64,000 nucleotides of DNA from Planctomycetota bacterium (GTDB lineage Bacteria > Planctomycetota > UBA1135 > GCA-002686595): positions 186,001 through 250,000 of the forward strand of contig JACKHT010000003.1 of assembly GCA_020638855.1 (NCBI GenBank). The letters are read 5' to 3'. Positions 42,303 to 50,485 of this stretch are shown here, piece after piece; position 1 is the stretch's first letter; every line of letters begins with the position of its first letter. Under the pieces are notes generated by a model, which had not been told where the DNA came from, made no database searches, and saw nothing but the letters and a program-made list of their open reading frames with translations. Made by a program: the position numbers and the translations under genes.

Positions 42303-43234
42303 CAACGTCCTTGGTGCAGAAGGGGGGGGGATAAGGGCAAGGACCAGCCGACGGGGGAGTCGTCTGCGGTCAAGGCCAGGAACAAATCTTCCAAGGAAGG
42401 CGTCCAGGCATCGGACAGGCGCGCTCCCGTTTGAGTCAGACGGTCCACGGTGGCGGAGGTGACATCGAGCAGGGTGAGTTCGTACCCGCCGGATACCTGA
42501 CGAGCGCGCAAGATCTCAGGCTCCATCGGCGCGGCTGCCGCGCCAGAGCGCGTCCACATCCGAGTCTGTACGCGGCTCTTGAGCTCTTCCAGCGGCGCGT
42601 CCAAGCGCAGGCGGCCTGAGTGCAAGATGCCGATGCGGTCCGCGATGCGCTCGACGTCGGTCAAAATGTGCGAACTGAACAGCACGGTGGTGCCCTTGTC
42701 CGCCAGGAAATCGATCATCGCGTCCAAGAACTCGCGCCGCACCACCACATCGAGCCCCATGGCCGGATCGTCGAGCACCAGGACCTGGGGAACGCTGGCC
42801 AGAGTCACGATGAGCGACAGTTGCGCGTGCTGGCCGCGGGAAAGCTGCCAAACGGCCTTGCGCCGACCGATGCCCATGCGACCCAGCGCGTCCTCGGCAA
42901 ACTTGCGGTGAAATCCCGGGCGTGTGCCCGCTTCAAAGCTCAAGGTTTGAGCTACGCTGAGTTCCTTGTAGAGGGCATGTCCTTCGGTCACGTAGCCAAT
43001 GGCAGCGCGCTCGCTGGGGCCGAAGGTGGTGCTGTCGTGGCCGAGCACCCGGGTCGTTCCATGGTGCGGCGCAAGGCGGCCCATCAAGATGCGAATGGCC
43101 GTGGTTTTGCCCGTCCCATTGCGGCCCAACAGGGCATAGATTTGGCCGGGGGGTATCGCCAAGTTCAGACCGCGCAACACCGCATGTTGGTCGAAATGGC
43201 GGTAGACCTCGTGGAATTCGATCGAATGTTGCAT
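42302..43234 (-). CDS. ABC transporter ATP-binding protein
   Basis: A 310-residue ABC ATPase of the exporter (YtrB/CcmA) type. Walker A is LLGRNGTGKTT, the signature LSRGQHAQLSL is a variant of LSGGQ, Walker B is VLVLDDPAMGLD with Asp instead of the usual Glu after the second Asp, and the H-loop is FSSHILTDVERI. The Walker B pattern (DDPAMGLD) keeps the position after the Asp acidic. The C-terminal 90 residues form an accessory domain. It is placed between a GntR/YtrA repressor gene and the membrane protein, so all three form one operon. Confidence 0.9.
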   Translation of the reverse strand: MQHSIEFHEVYRHFDQHAVLRGLNLAIPPGQIYALLGRNGTGKTTAIRILMGRLAPHHGTTRVLGHDSTTFGPSERAAIGYVTEGHALYKELSVAQTLSFEAGTRPGFHRKFAEDALGRMGIGRRKAVWQLSRGQHAQLSLIVTLASVPQVLVLDDPAMGLDVVVRREFLDAMIDFLADKGTTVLFSSHILTDVERIADRIGILHSGRLRLDAPLEELKSRVQTRMWTRSGAAAAPMEPEILRARQVSGGYELTLLDVTSATVDRLTQTGARLSDAWTPSLEDLFLALTADDSPVGWSLPLSPPLLHQGR

Positions 43235-43246
43235 GGCTTGCTTGCC

Positions 43247-43639
43247 TTAGTTGCCTGCTCTCTTGGCTTCGTTTCTGCGGATCTGTTCTTCGAGGGCCGT
43301 GCGCATGGCTTCGGCGTCGAATCCCAGGAAGGTGGCCTGCGCCACGGCCTCGTCCATGGCCTGGGCTAGACGCTTGCGCCGCTCCCCAAGGGCCAGATTG
43401 GTGGTCTTGCCGGTCACGAAACAACCCGCGCCCTGGCGCCGAAAGATGACCCCCTCGTGCTCGAGCAGGTCGAAGGCCTTGACCACCGTGTTGGGGTTCA
43501 CGGCGAGCTGACGGGCCAATTCACGCACCGAAGGCAGTTTGTCACCCTCGACCAGCTGGCCTTGGCTAACGGCCTCCTTCACCTGGGTCACCAGTTGTTG
43601 GAAGATCGGTTCGGGGGATTGCAGCTGGATGCGGAACAT
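43247..43639 (-). CDS. GntR/YtrA-family transcriptional regulator
   Basis: A 130-residue regulator. The winged helix-turn-helix reads IFQQLVTQVKEAVSQGQLVEGDKLPSVRELARQLAVNPNTVVKAFDLLEHEGVIFRRQGAGCFV, a clear GntR DNA-binding domain, with only a short C-terminal helical tail as in YtrA types. YtrA-type repressors usually sit at the head of an ABC-transporter operon, which is the case here. A 14-bp palindrome inside its promoter (43671-43684) is the likely operator, so the operon is probably autoregulated. Confidence 0.95.
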   Translation of the reverse strand: MFRIQLQSPEPIFQQLVTQVKEAVSQGQLVEGDKLPSVRELARQLAVNPNTVVKAFDLLEHEGVIFRRQGAGCFVTGKTTNLALGERRKRLAQAMDEAVAQATFLGFDAEAMRTALEEQIRRNEAKRAGN

Positions 43640-43660
43640 GGTCTTGGCCGGTGGAAATCA

Positions 43661-43688
43661 ACTGTATTAGCTGTACCGGTACAGTCAA
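43661..43688 (-). promoter_or_regulatory. Sigma-70-like promoter of the GntR operon with operator in its spacer
   Basis: On the minus strand TTGACT (43688-43683) and TACAGT (43666-43661) are separated by 16 bp. The spacer is filled by the perfect palindrome CTGTACCGGTACAG (43671-43684), which resembles YtrA-type operators. The queC start lies about 75 bp away on the other strand. Confidence 0.75.
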
Positions 43689-43762
43689 CCATGATTCTTC
43701 CAAAATTTCGGGAGTCCCCTGCCCTGGCAGCCGGGAGGGGGGGGGCGTACCCTCCGGGCACG

Positions 43763-44461
43763 ATGCATACGGCTCCCAAAGCGGTTTGCCTCCTATCGGG
43801 GGGCATGGATAGCGCGGTCACTTTGGCCGAGGCCAAGGCGCAGGGGTTCCAGACCTTTGCCTTGACCTTGGACTATGGGCAGCGGCATCGGGTGGAGCTC
43901 GATGCCGCGCGAAGGGTCGCGGAAGCAGGGGGGGCGGACCTGCACCGGGTGGTGCGGGTCGACCTTTCGGCGCTCGGGGGCTCGGCGTTGACCGCTGACC
44001 TGGAGGTTCCCAAGCAGCGCTCGGGCGATGAGATTGGCCAGGGGGTGCCGATCACGTATGTGCCCGCGCGCAACACGATCTTCCTTTCGATCGCCTTGGG
44101 CTGGGCGGAGGTGGTGGGCGCCCGGCATCTCTTCCTGGGCGCCAACGCGGTCGACTACTCGGGGTATCCCGATTGTCGTCCCGAATTCCTGCGCGCCTTC
44201 GAGGCCTTGGCCAAGACGGCCACGGCCGCGGGCGCCGAACGGGGCGAGTCGTTCCAGGTGGTCGCTCCGCTGCTCGAGCTGTCCAAGGCCGACATCGTGC
44301 GACGTGCGCTGGAATTGGGCGTCGATTTGGGGCTGACGCACACCTGTTATGATCCCATCGTCGAAGCTGGCGGCGTGCGCGCTTGCGGCCGCTGTGATGC
44401 CTGCATCTTGCGGCTCAAGGGCTTCCGCGAAGCCGGCACCCAGGATCCGATCGCCTACTAG
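43763..44461 (+). CDS. queC: 7-cyano-7-deazaguanine synthase QueC
   Basis: A 232-residue enzyme. The PP-loop SGGMDS is at residues 12-17, with LTLDYGQRHRVEL after it, GVPITYVPARNTIFLSIALGWAE in the middle, GANAVDYSGYPDCRPEF, and the C-terminal zinc site with CGRCDACILR plus an upstream Cys (HTCYDP). It converts 7-carboxy-7-deazaguanine and ammonia to preQ0 with ATP, in queuosine synthesis. Other queuosine genes are not in the window. The start was set at the ATG 43763 because the PP-loop strand begins directly after it. It is divergent from the GntR operon and followed by mazG. Confidence 0.96.
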   Translation: MHTAPKAVCLLSGGMDSAVTLAEAKAQGFQTFALTLDYGQRHRVELDAARRVAEAGGADLHRVVRVDLSALGGSALTADLEVPKQRSGDEIGQGVPITYVPARNTIFLSIALGWAEVVGARHLFLGANAVDYSGYPDCRPEFLRAFEALAKTATAAGAERGESFQVVAPLLELSKADIVRRALELGVDLGLTHTCYDPIVEAGGVRACGRCDACILRLKGFREAGTQDPIAY

Positions 44462-44470
44462 GACCGAACC

Positions 44471-45337
44471 ATGACCCAACCCTTTGCCGATTGGCCGCTC
44501 GAACCGGTTTCCAAGGACGACGAGCGCGTGACCTCGTTTCGCATGCTGCTCGCGGTGATCGACCGGCTCCGCGCGCCCGAGGGCGGCTGCCCTTGGGATC
44601 TCAAGCAATCCGAGGTCTCGATGGGGCCGTCGCTGGTCGAGGAAGCGTGCGAGTGGATCGACGCGATCGATACGGGCGATGCCCTTGAGGCGGCGACCGA
44701 GGCGGGCGACGTGTTGATGTGTACCCTGCTCATGTGCCGCATTGCCCAGGACGAGGGGCGCTACGACCTAGGTCAGGCTTCGTTGCAGTCGGCCATCAAG
44801 CTGGTGCGCCGGCACCCGCACGTGTTTGGCGACGTGCAGCAAACCGAATCCGAGGCGGTGCTCGAGCAGTGGGAGGACATCAAGCGCGCCGAACGCGAAG
44901 CGCAAGGCCAGCAAGACCAAAGCGTGCTGAGTGGGCTGCCCAAGGGCCTCCCCGCACTGACGCGCATGGCGCGCATCGTGTCGAAGACCACATCGGCGGG
45001 ATTCCGCTGGTCGAGCGTGCAAGGCGCTTGGGACAAAATCGAAGAGGAGCTGGCCGAGTTACGCGAAACGGTGCCGCAAGCGGCGCTGGCCGCCGAGCGC
45101 AAACCCGAACTCGCACCCGAATCGGTCGAGCGCATCGAATCCGAATTGGGCGACTTGATCGCGGCTGCGGCGATCTTTGGCAACTATCTGGGCCTCGACC
45201 CCGAACGGGCCTGCCGTTTGGCCGCCCAGCGCTTTGAATTGCGCTTCCGGCATGTGGAAGCAGCCCTGGGCGAGCGGTTGCAGGGAGCGCCGTTGGAGGA
45301 GCTGGAGCGTGCTTGGAAGGCCGCCAAGCGTAGTTAG
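44471..45337 (+). CDS. mazG: MazG family nucleoside triphosphate pyrophosphohydrolase
   Basis: A 288-residue protein with two MazG-like helical modules. The first carries GGCPWDLKQSEVSMGPSLVEEACEWIDAI with the E-E-x-x-E/D metal motif and later EAGDVLMCTL. The second has GFRWSSVQGAWDKIEEELAEL and ESELGDLIAAAAIFGNYLGLDPE with E-x3-D. E. coli MazG hydrolyses all NTPs to NMP and PPi and modulates the stringent response. Length and two-domain layout agree with the family. It starts 9 nt after the queC stop, so the two are likely co-transcribed. Confidence 0.95.
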   Translation: MTQPFADWPLEPVSKDDERVTSFRMLLAVIDRLRAPEGGCPWDLKQSEVSMGPSLVEEACEWIDAIDTGDALEAATEAGDVLMCTLLMCRIAQDEGRYDLGQASLQSAIKLVRRHPHVFGDVQQTESEAVLEQWEDIKRAEREAQGQQDQSVLSGLPKGLPALTRMARIVSKTTSAGFRWSSVQGAWDKIEEELAELRETVPQAALAAERKPELAPESVERIESELGDLIAAAAIFGNYLGLDPERACRLAAQRFELRFRHVEAALGERLQGAPLEELERAWKAAKRS

Positions 45338-45482
45338 GGGGATCTGCAGGGGCAAAAAGCCGCCCTTTCGAAGGTTCTTGCAAATCCGCACGATTGGTTG
45401 AGGGACTAGGGGGCGCATTTGCGTTTAAGGGTTGGTGGAGGCGTATTGCCTCGGCCGATTTTTCCAACCTAGACCTACTCCC

Positions 45483-48017
45483 ATGAAACGCACGACCATC
45501 ACCAGCATGGCGTTCTTGGCCCCGATTCTGATCCTTTCGGGATCCGCGCAGGAAGCCAGTCAGAACGCCTTCGGCATTCCCATCCCGGCAGGTACCGCCT
45601 CGCAGCAGGCATCCACGCCTTCCCCCTTGTCGGGTGCTCCCGCTACCAGCGTGGTTGCCCGCGATCTTGGCCCCGCACCCGATGGCGCCCTTCCGGAAAC
45701 CGTTGGCCAGCGCGGTCCACGGCCGCAGGCCCAACCGGTGGACTGGTCGGTCGGCGAGCCGGAACCTGAAACCGGCTCGGCTCCCCCCATCGGGATCTAC
45801 CAGGATCCCAACGTGGTCTATGACCAGCAAGGTGATTCGATTTGGAGCATGGGCAAGAACTACAAGTCCCAAGCGAGTCCCGAAGGGTTCACCTTTGTGC
45901 CTTTCCTGGGGAGTTCGGCTCCGCAGAACTACCCGGTCCGCATGCACCTCGAAAGCTGGAGCGTCGGCGGCGAGAGCATGGGTTTGGATCCCAAAGCCAA
46001 CGTGAGCCGTCAGGGTGATCTCATCGTCCTCGACCAGGGATCCGTGCAAGTCCACTACGACATGATGCTGGACCAAGTCGAGCAGAGTTTCATGTTCCAA
46101 TTGGGCGGCATCGACCGTGAAGTCGTCCTGAGCCTAGGGGTGCAAACCGAATTGCAACCCGAGACCCAAGCCGATGGACTGGCATTTGGCAACGCTTTGG
46201 GCGGCGTCCACTACACGCACGCTTTGGTCTATGATGCCAAGGGCCTGCAGTTGAACATCCCCATCGCGATGGTCGGAGACCAGATCGAGTTGCGTGTACC
46301 CAGCGATTTCATGGCCCGCGCCACGGCACCGGTCGTCGTCGATCCGATCTTTGCGACCTACGGGGTCGATTCGGCCAACGACAAAGACTTGCTGCACCCC
46401 GACGTGGCATTTGATTTCAGCGCCAACGTGTTTGCCTACACGCATACGTCGGTCTTTTCGGCCACCGATCACGATATCCGAATCGAAACCTGGGATGGAC
46501 TCAACGACGTCTTCGTCAATGCCGTTTGGGTGGATTACACGACGAACGACTGGTACAACCAGGCGATCGCCAACGACAACGTCACCAGCACGTTCCTGGT
46601 GACGGCCTTGGTCGAAGATCTGGGCGGGTTCCGCGAGGTTTGGGGTCGTACTGTTCTGGCCACCACGTTGGATCTGAGCCCTACCTTCCTCATTGGAAAC
46701 ACAGCTACCACCGGGACTACGTGGACCAATGTGAGCGTGGACTGCGGAGGCAACTTCAACAGCACATCCCTGTTCAAGGTCGTTTGGGATCGCAACTTTG
46801 CGACCTTGGGGTATTCCTCGATACGTTCTGCAACGGTCACCCCGACCAATCCGCACAGCACCTCGACGGCTCCGTCTGTTTCAGGAACCGCTGCGGTAAC
46901 GACGGGTGCGACGCACACCGACAGTCTGCCCCATATCTCCAAGTCTACTGGTGAAGTTGGCAACGCGGAATGGCGCCTTGTCTATCTCCAAACCGATATC
47001 GCAAGCGGGACGCAATCGATCCAAGGCGCCCGATACTCGGACACCAACGTGACGTTGGCCGCCCCGACTTCCCTAGCTACGATTTCCTCCCTCTACAGCA
47101 TCTATCAATTGGATGTTTCAGATGGACTGGTCAACATTCCCGGTCCTTTTGGCGGAAGCCCGGTCTACTGCATGCCGGTGTACTACGTCGGGCCCAACGG
47201 GTCGCAGGTCTGGATCTATGCGCTCGAAGACGATACGTTCTACGAAGAGTTCTTGCTGACATCCCGGGAGCACGAACCTGCGACCCTGGCCCAAGCCTTT
47301 GCCTCGGTAGCATCGCTCAGCGATCGATTTGTGGTGTCCTACCAGGAGTTCTCCGGTGGGACCTATCGAACCAATCTGAGTGTGCTGGACATGACGAACC
47401 AAAACGCGTTTGGGGTCCATGAACGGCGCTTGCCGTTGGCGGTTACCGGCGGAACCTTCAGTGGCAACCAACCGGGGACCAGCTCGCGCTATTCGGGTGG
47501 TTTCACTTCGAGCCGTTACGTGGCTGCGGCCGCTGAGGTTTTCAACGGGACCAATTGGGATATGGCGGCGGTCAAGACGACATCGCCCGATCCGCAAACC
47601 ACTGGGGTCCAGTATTGCATCGGAAACCCGAACAGCACCGGCGACTATGGCTTCATCACCATGCATGGGGCGCCTACGACCACGGGTGCCAAGTTGCTGC
47701 GCGCGGGCGGACTTCCCTTGAACCAGTTTGCCTACTTCCTGGCCGGTCAAGGTGGGTTTGGAACACTCCAGCCCCCCGGAAGCTCGGGACTCTTGTGCGT
47801 CACCGGCGGCCCGATTGGTCGCTACAACTTGGGCGTGGAGATCCAATACACCGGTACGACCGGCAACGTCTCCTTGACGGTGGATCCGACTGCGCTAAGG
47901 GGTCCCACGGGCAACGTCGCAGCTGTTGCTGGGGCGACTTGGAACTTCCAGGCTTGGCACCGCGAGAACGGTGGCGACAGCAACTTCACCGATGCGATTT
48001 CGGTGCTGTTCGAGTAA
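45483..48017 (+). CDS. Large exported protein with lineage-type C-terminal domain
   Basis: An 844-residue protein with a signal peptide (ITSMAFLAPILILSGSAQ). The N-terminal part is Pro/Thr-rich. The central 400 residues are beta-rich with aromatic and Asn/Gly content, like adhesin or sensor propeller proteins, for example VDSANDKDLLHPDVAFDFS. The C-terminal 130 residues start near YCIGNPNSTGDYGFI and end in GATWNFQAWHRENGGDSNFTDAISVLFE. The same domain, with the same order of motifs, ends the protein encoded at 50486-52132. It has no sorting motif I could name. Base composition is somewhat lower in G+C than neighbours. Function unknown. Confidence 0.85.
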   Translation: MKRTTITSMAFLAPILILSGSAQEASQNAFGIPIPAGTASQQASTPSPLSGAPATSVVARDLGPAPDGALPETVGQRGPRPQAQPVDWSVGEPEPETGSAPPIGIYQDPNVVYDQQGDSIWSMGKNYKSQASPEGFTFVPFLGSSAPQNYPVRMHLESWSVGGESMGLDPKANVSRQGDLIVLDQGSVQVHYDMMLDQVEQSFMFQLGGIDREVVLSLGVQTELQPETQADGLAFGNALGGVHYTHALVYDAKGLQLNIPIAMVGDQIELRVPSDFMARATAPVVVDPIFATYGVDSANDKDLLHPDVAFDFSANVFAYTHTSVFSATDHDIRIETWDGLNDVFVNAVWVDYTTNDWYNQAIANDNVTSTFLVTALVEDLGGFREVWGRTVLATTLDLSPTFLIGNTATTGTTWTNVSVDCGGNFNSTSLFKVVWDRNFATLGYSSIRSATVTPTNPHSTSTAPSVSGTAAVTTGATHTDSLPHISKSTGEVGNAEWRLVYLQTDIASGTQSIQGARYSDTNVTLAAPTSLATISSLYSIYQLDVSDGLVNIPGPFGGSPVYCMPVYYVGPNGSQVWIYALEDDTFYEEFLLTSREHEPATLAQAFASVASLSDRFVVSYQEFSGGTYRTNLSVLDMTNQNAFGVHERRLPLAVTGGTFSGNQPGTSSRYSGGFTSSRYVAAAAEVFNGTNWDMAAVKTTSPDPQTTGVQYCIGNPNSTGDYGFITMHGAPTTTGAKLLRAGGLPLNQFAYFLAGQGGFGTLQPPGSSGLLCVTGGPIGRYNLGVEIQYTGTTGNVSLTVDPTALRGPTGNVAAVAGATWNFQAWHRENGGDSNFTDAISVLFE

Positions 48018-48078
48018 TGCACTAGCCAGAGCGGTCCTTCGCGGAGCAGTCCATGCTCGGCGGAGGACCCGCTAGAAT

Positions 48079-48115
48079 CTCGGGGCCGGGGCGCGCAATG
48101 CGTCCCGGCCCCGAG
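48079..48115 (+). terminator. Strong stem-loop after the exported-protein gene
   Basis: CTCGGGGCCGGG (48079-48090) pairs perfectly with CCCGGCCCCGAG (48104-48115) over 12 bp with a 13-nt loop, followed by CTTTG. Position, 60 nt after the stop codon, fits a transcription terminator, though the T-run is short. Confidence 0.65.
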
Positions 48116-48158
48116 CTTTGATCTGCCCCTCTCGCACACCTATGGGTTACCCTCGGGC

Positions 48159-49424
48159 GTGGCCCACGGACTCGACTTCCTGGCATCGCCGATGCGGCGG
48201 CGCCTCTTGTTTGGCGTTTTGTACTTCAGTGAGGGAGCCCCGATCGGGTTTTTGTGGCTGGCCCTGCCCACGCAGCTGCGCTCGGCGGGTGTGCCTTTGG
48301 AGGAGATCACCTGGCTCACCGCGGTGCTGGTGCTGCCCTGGACGTTCAAGTTCCTGTGGGCACCGCTGATCGACGTCCTGCAGGCGCCCCGCTGGCGGTT
48401 GAAGCACTGGATTGTGGCTTGCCAGTGGCTGATGGCCTTGTGCTTGCTTCCCTTGCTGTGGATTGACCCGGTCGAGAACTTTCGCGTGATCGCGGGCTTT
48501 CTATTGGCCCATGCCTTCTTTGCGGCCAGTCAGGATGTGGCCATCGACGCTCTGTGCATCGCCGAAACCAGGCCTGAGGAGCGGGGCGAGTACAACGGCT
48601 GGATGCAAACGGGCATGCTCTTGGGGCGTGCCCTGATGGGTGGTGGTGCGTTGGTTTTGGCCCATTCGATGGGAAACCAAGGGGTCGCAGGGCTCCTGAT
48701 TGGACTGCTTTTGGCTTGCTCGTTCGTGGTCCTGTTCACGCGCCAGCGCTCGGACTTTCACCCCGAAGGCCGGCTGCGCGAGGTCTATGCCAAGGTGCGC
48801 GTAGCGCTTGTGTCGCACCATACTTGGCTAGGGATGGCGTTCGGCTTGCTCGGCGGGGCGGTGTACAAGGCCTTGGAAGTCGTCTACGGCCCGATGTTGA
48901 TCGATCGGGGCTACCTGAAGTCCGAAATCGGTTGGTTCTCGGCCTTCCCGATGATCGGGAGCATGATCGCAGGAACCCTGGTGGGCGGCGTGTTGGCCGA
49001 TCGACTCCACCGAGTCCAAGCCGTGGCAACCGCCATGTTGTTCTTGGTGGGGGGCGTGGTCACCCTGGCGCTGCTCGACCAGGTCTTCGATCACCAGCGC
49101 GGCTTGCACCTGCTCGGTTGCTTGGTGATGGTGGCCTTCGGGATCGGCTTCTTCACCTCGGCGTCCTACGCCCTGTTCATGGACCTGACCGACCCCAGGA
49201 TCGGTGCCACCCAATTCAGCGCCTATATGGGGGCGACCAATGGCTGCGAATCATGGTCGGTGTATGCCATCGGACTACTGGTTCCGGCGCTGGGCTACGG
49301 CGGAGGTTTTCTGGTGATGGCCGGGGTTTCTACGGCGGCCCTGGGGCTGTTGTGGGCGCTTTGGCGGAGGCTGCCCAAGCCCGAAGTGGAGCCATCGGAG
49401 TTTCGGCTAGAAGAAGATTCCTGA
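48159..49424 (+). CDS. AmpG-like MFS transporter
   Basis: A 421-residue major facilitator with about twelve membrane helices. The N-terminal VLYFSEGAPIGFLWLALPTQLRSAGV and the AFFAASQDVAIDALCI segment match the AmpG/acetyl-CoA transporter group, whose signature S-x-Q-D-x-A-x-D is present. AmpG imports muropeptides (anhydro-muropeptides) for cell-wall recycling; related members move acetyl-CoA. The start codon is GTG 48159; ATG 48192 is an alternative. It is convergent with the UPF0316 gene, with 25 nt between stops. A strong hairpin separates it from the preceding exported-protein gene. Confidence 0.87.
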   Translation: MAHGLDFLASPMRRRLLFGVLYFSEGAPIGFLWLALPTQLRSAGVPLEEITWLTAVLVLPWTFKFLWAPLIDVLQAPRWRLKHWIVACQWLMALCLLPLLWIDPVENFRVIAGFLLAHAFFAASQDVAIDALCIAETRPEERGEYNGWMQTGMLLGRALMGGGALVLAHSMGNQGVAGLLIGLLLACSFVVLFTRQRSDFHPEGRLREVYAKVRVALVSHHTWLGMAFGLLGGAVYKALEVVYGPMLIDRGYLKSEIGWFSAFPMIGSMIAGTLVGGVLADRLHRVQAVATAMLFLVGGVVTLALLDQVFDHQRGLHLLGCLVMVAFGIGFFTSASYALFMDLTDPRIGATQFSAYMGATNGCESWSVYAIGLLVPALGYGGGFLVMAGVSTAALGLLWALWRRLPKPEVEPSEFRLEEDS

Positions 49425-49449
49425 GCTGCCTTCAGGGAAAGTGTCCGCG

Positions 49450-50001
49450 CTACTTGCGCTTGAGCTTCGAACGCCAACCGTAGCCCCGGGCATTGGGCAG
49501 CGTGACCTGCTGCTTGATGTCCGAGGTGGTGCAGATGGCATCGGGATCCAGCTCGTGCACCCGTTGGATCAGGTTGGGGAGCTTGCGCCGCGTCTCGACA
49601 ATCAAGAGGACCTCGATCGGAACTTCCTCGGCCTCGTTGCCGGAGAGTTCGGTCACCGCGTAGCCTTCGTTCCGCAAGCATTTGGCCAAGTCGATGTCCA
49701 AGTTGCGGGAGATCGCCCGCAGCAAAGTCGTGCCCAACGCGATACGAGATTCGAGCCAAATCCCGACGATGTTGCCCACCGCAAAACCGCTCGCATAGGC
49801 CACGATCAAGTACCAACGGTCCAGGTGGTGCAGCACGTTGCCCGCCGCCAAGAGCCAAATCAGCACCTCGAAGAAGCCGATGCAACCAGCGATCAGCCAC
49901 ATGCCGCGGAACACCAGGATGGTGCGCACGGTGCCGAGGGAAACATCGCCAATCCGCGCAAAGAAGATCAGCGGGACGAGCAGCCAGGGGTCAAGGTTCA
50001 T
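49450..50001 (-). CDS. UPF0316/DUF2179 membrane protein (YebE-like)
   Basis: A 183-residue protein. The N-terminus has three membrane helices: LLVPLIFFARIGDVSLGTVRTILVFRGM, LIAGCIGFFEVLIWLLAAG and YLIVAYASGFAVGNIVGIWLE, a pattern diagnostic of UPF0316. Then comes a cytoplasmic DUF2179 domain (EVPIEVLLIVETRRKLPNLIQRVHELDPDAICTTSDI). The biochemical role of the family is unknown. It is read in the same direction as dgkA, with 69 nt between. Confidence 0.92.
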   Translation of the reverse strand: MNLDPWLLVPLIFFARIGDVSLGTVRTILVFRGMWLIAGCIGFFEVLIWLLAAGNVLHHLDRWYLIVAYASGFAVGNIVGIWLESRIALGTTLLRAISRNLDIDLAKCLRNEGYAVTELSGNEAEEVPIEVLLIVETRRKLPNLIQRVHELDPDAICTTSDIKQQVTLPNARGYGWRSKLKRK

Positions 50002-50070
50002 CAGACGGTTCGGAGAGAGACAAGCAGGCGCAGTTCCCGGTACCCCTCCCAGGGCCCTTCCTACGACCTA

Positions 50071-50418
50071 TCACAGCGAGATCAGCATGGAGACACCCAC
50101 CACCACCGCGCCGCAACTTGCGATCAGGACCGCGCCCGCAGCCGCGTCCTTGGCGTGCTGGATGCCTGGAGCGAGACTAGGGTGGACTTGGTCCATCAGG
50201 TACTCAAGCGCGGAGTTCAAAACTTCGAGCGCGAGCACCAGGGCCGTTGCTAAGAGCACCAATGCGACCCAGACCCAACCCGGTCGGAGCGCCCAAGTCG
50301 TGCCGTTGGCTAGTAGGGCGAACACCACCTGCGTCCGAAAACTACGCTCGGATCGCCAAACTGTGGCGATCCCAGCCAAGGCATATCCAAGCCGCTCGGG
50401 GAAGGGCCGATTCTTCAT
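50071..50418 (-). CDS. dgkA: Diacylglycerol kinase (prokaryotic DgkA type)
   Basis: A 115-residue integral membrane enzyme. The characteristic ALEVLNSALEYLMDQVHPSLAPGIQHAKDAAAGAVLIAS contains the E-x3-N, E-x3-D and K-D-x-A-A motifs that bind ATP-Mg. It follows the GLNALAG-like opening RPFPERLGYALAGIATVWRSERSFRTQ. Three membrane helices fit the family. DgkA phosphorylates diacylglycerol, or undecaprenol in many bacteria, to return lipid to synthesis. The family is short, and this length is normal. Confidence 0.95.
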   Translation of the reverse strand: MKNRPFPERLGYALAGIATVWRSERSFRTQVVFALLANGTTWALRPGWVWVALVLLATALVLALEVLNSALEYLMDQVHPSLAPGIQHAKDAAAGAVLIASCGAVVVGVSMLISL

Positions 50419-50485
50419 CGCGGCAGTATGCCTATGCTTGCTGGAACCAGCCTCGAAGAACTTGGAGAGGGTCTGGGGAAGGCGC

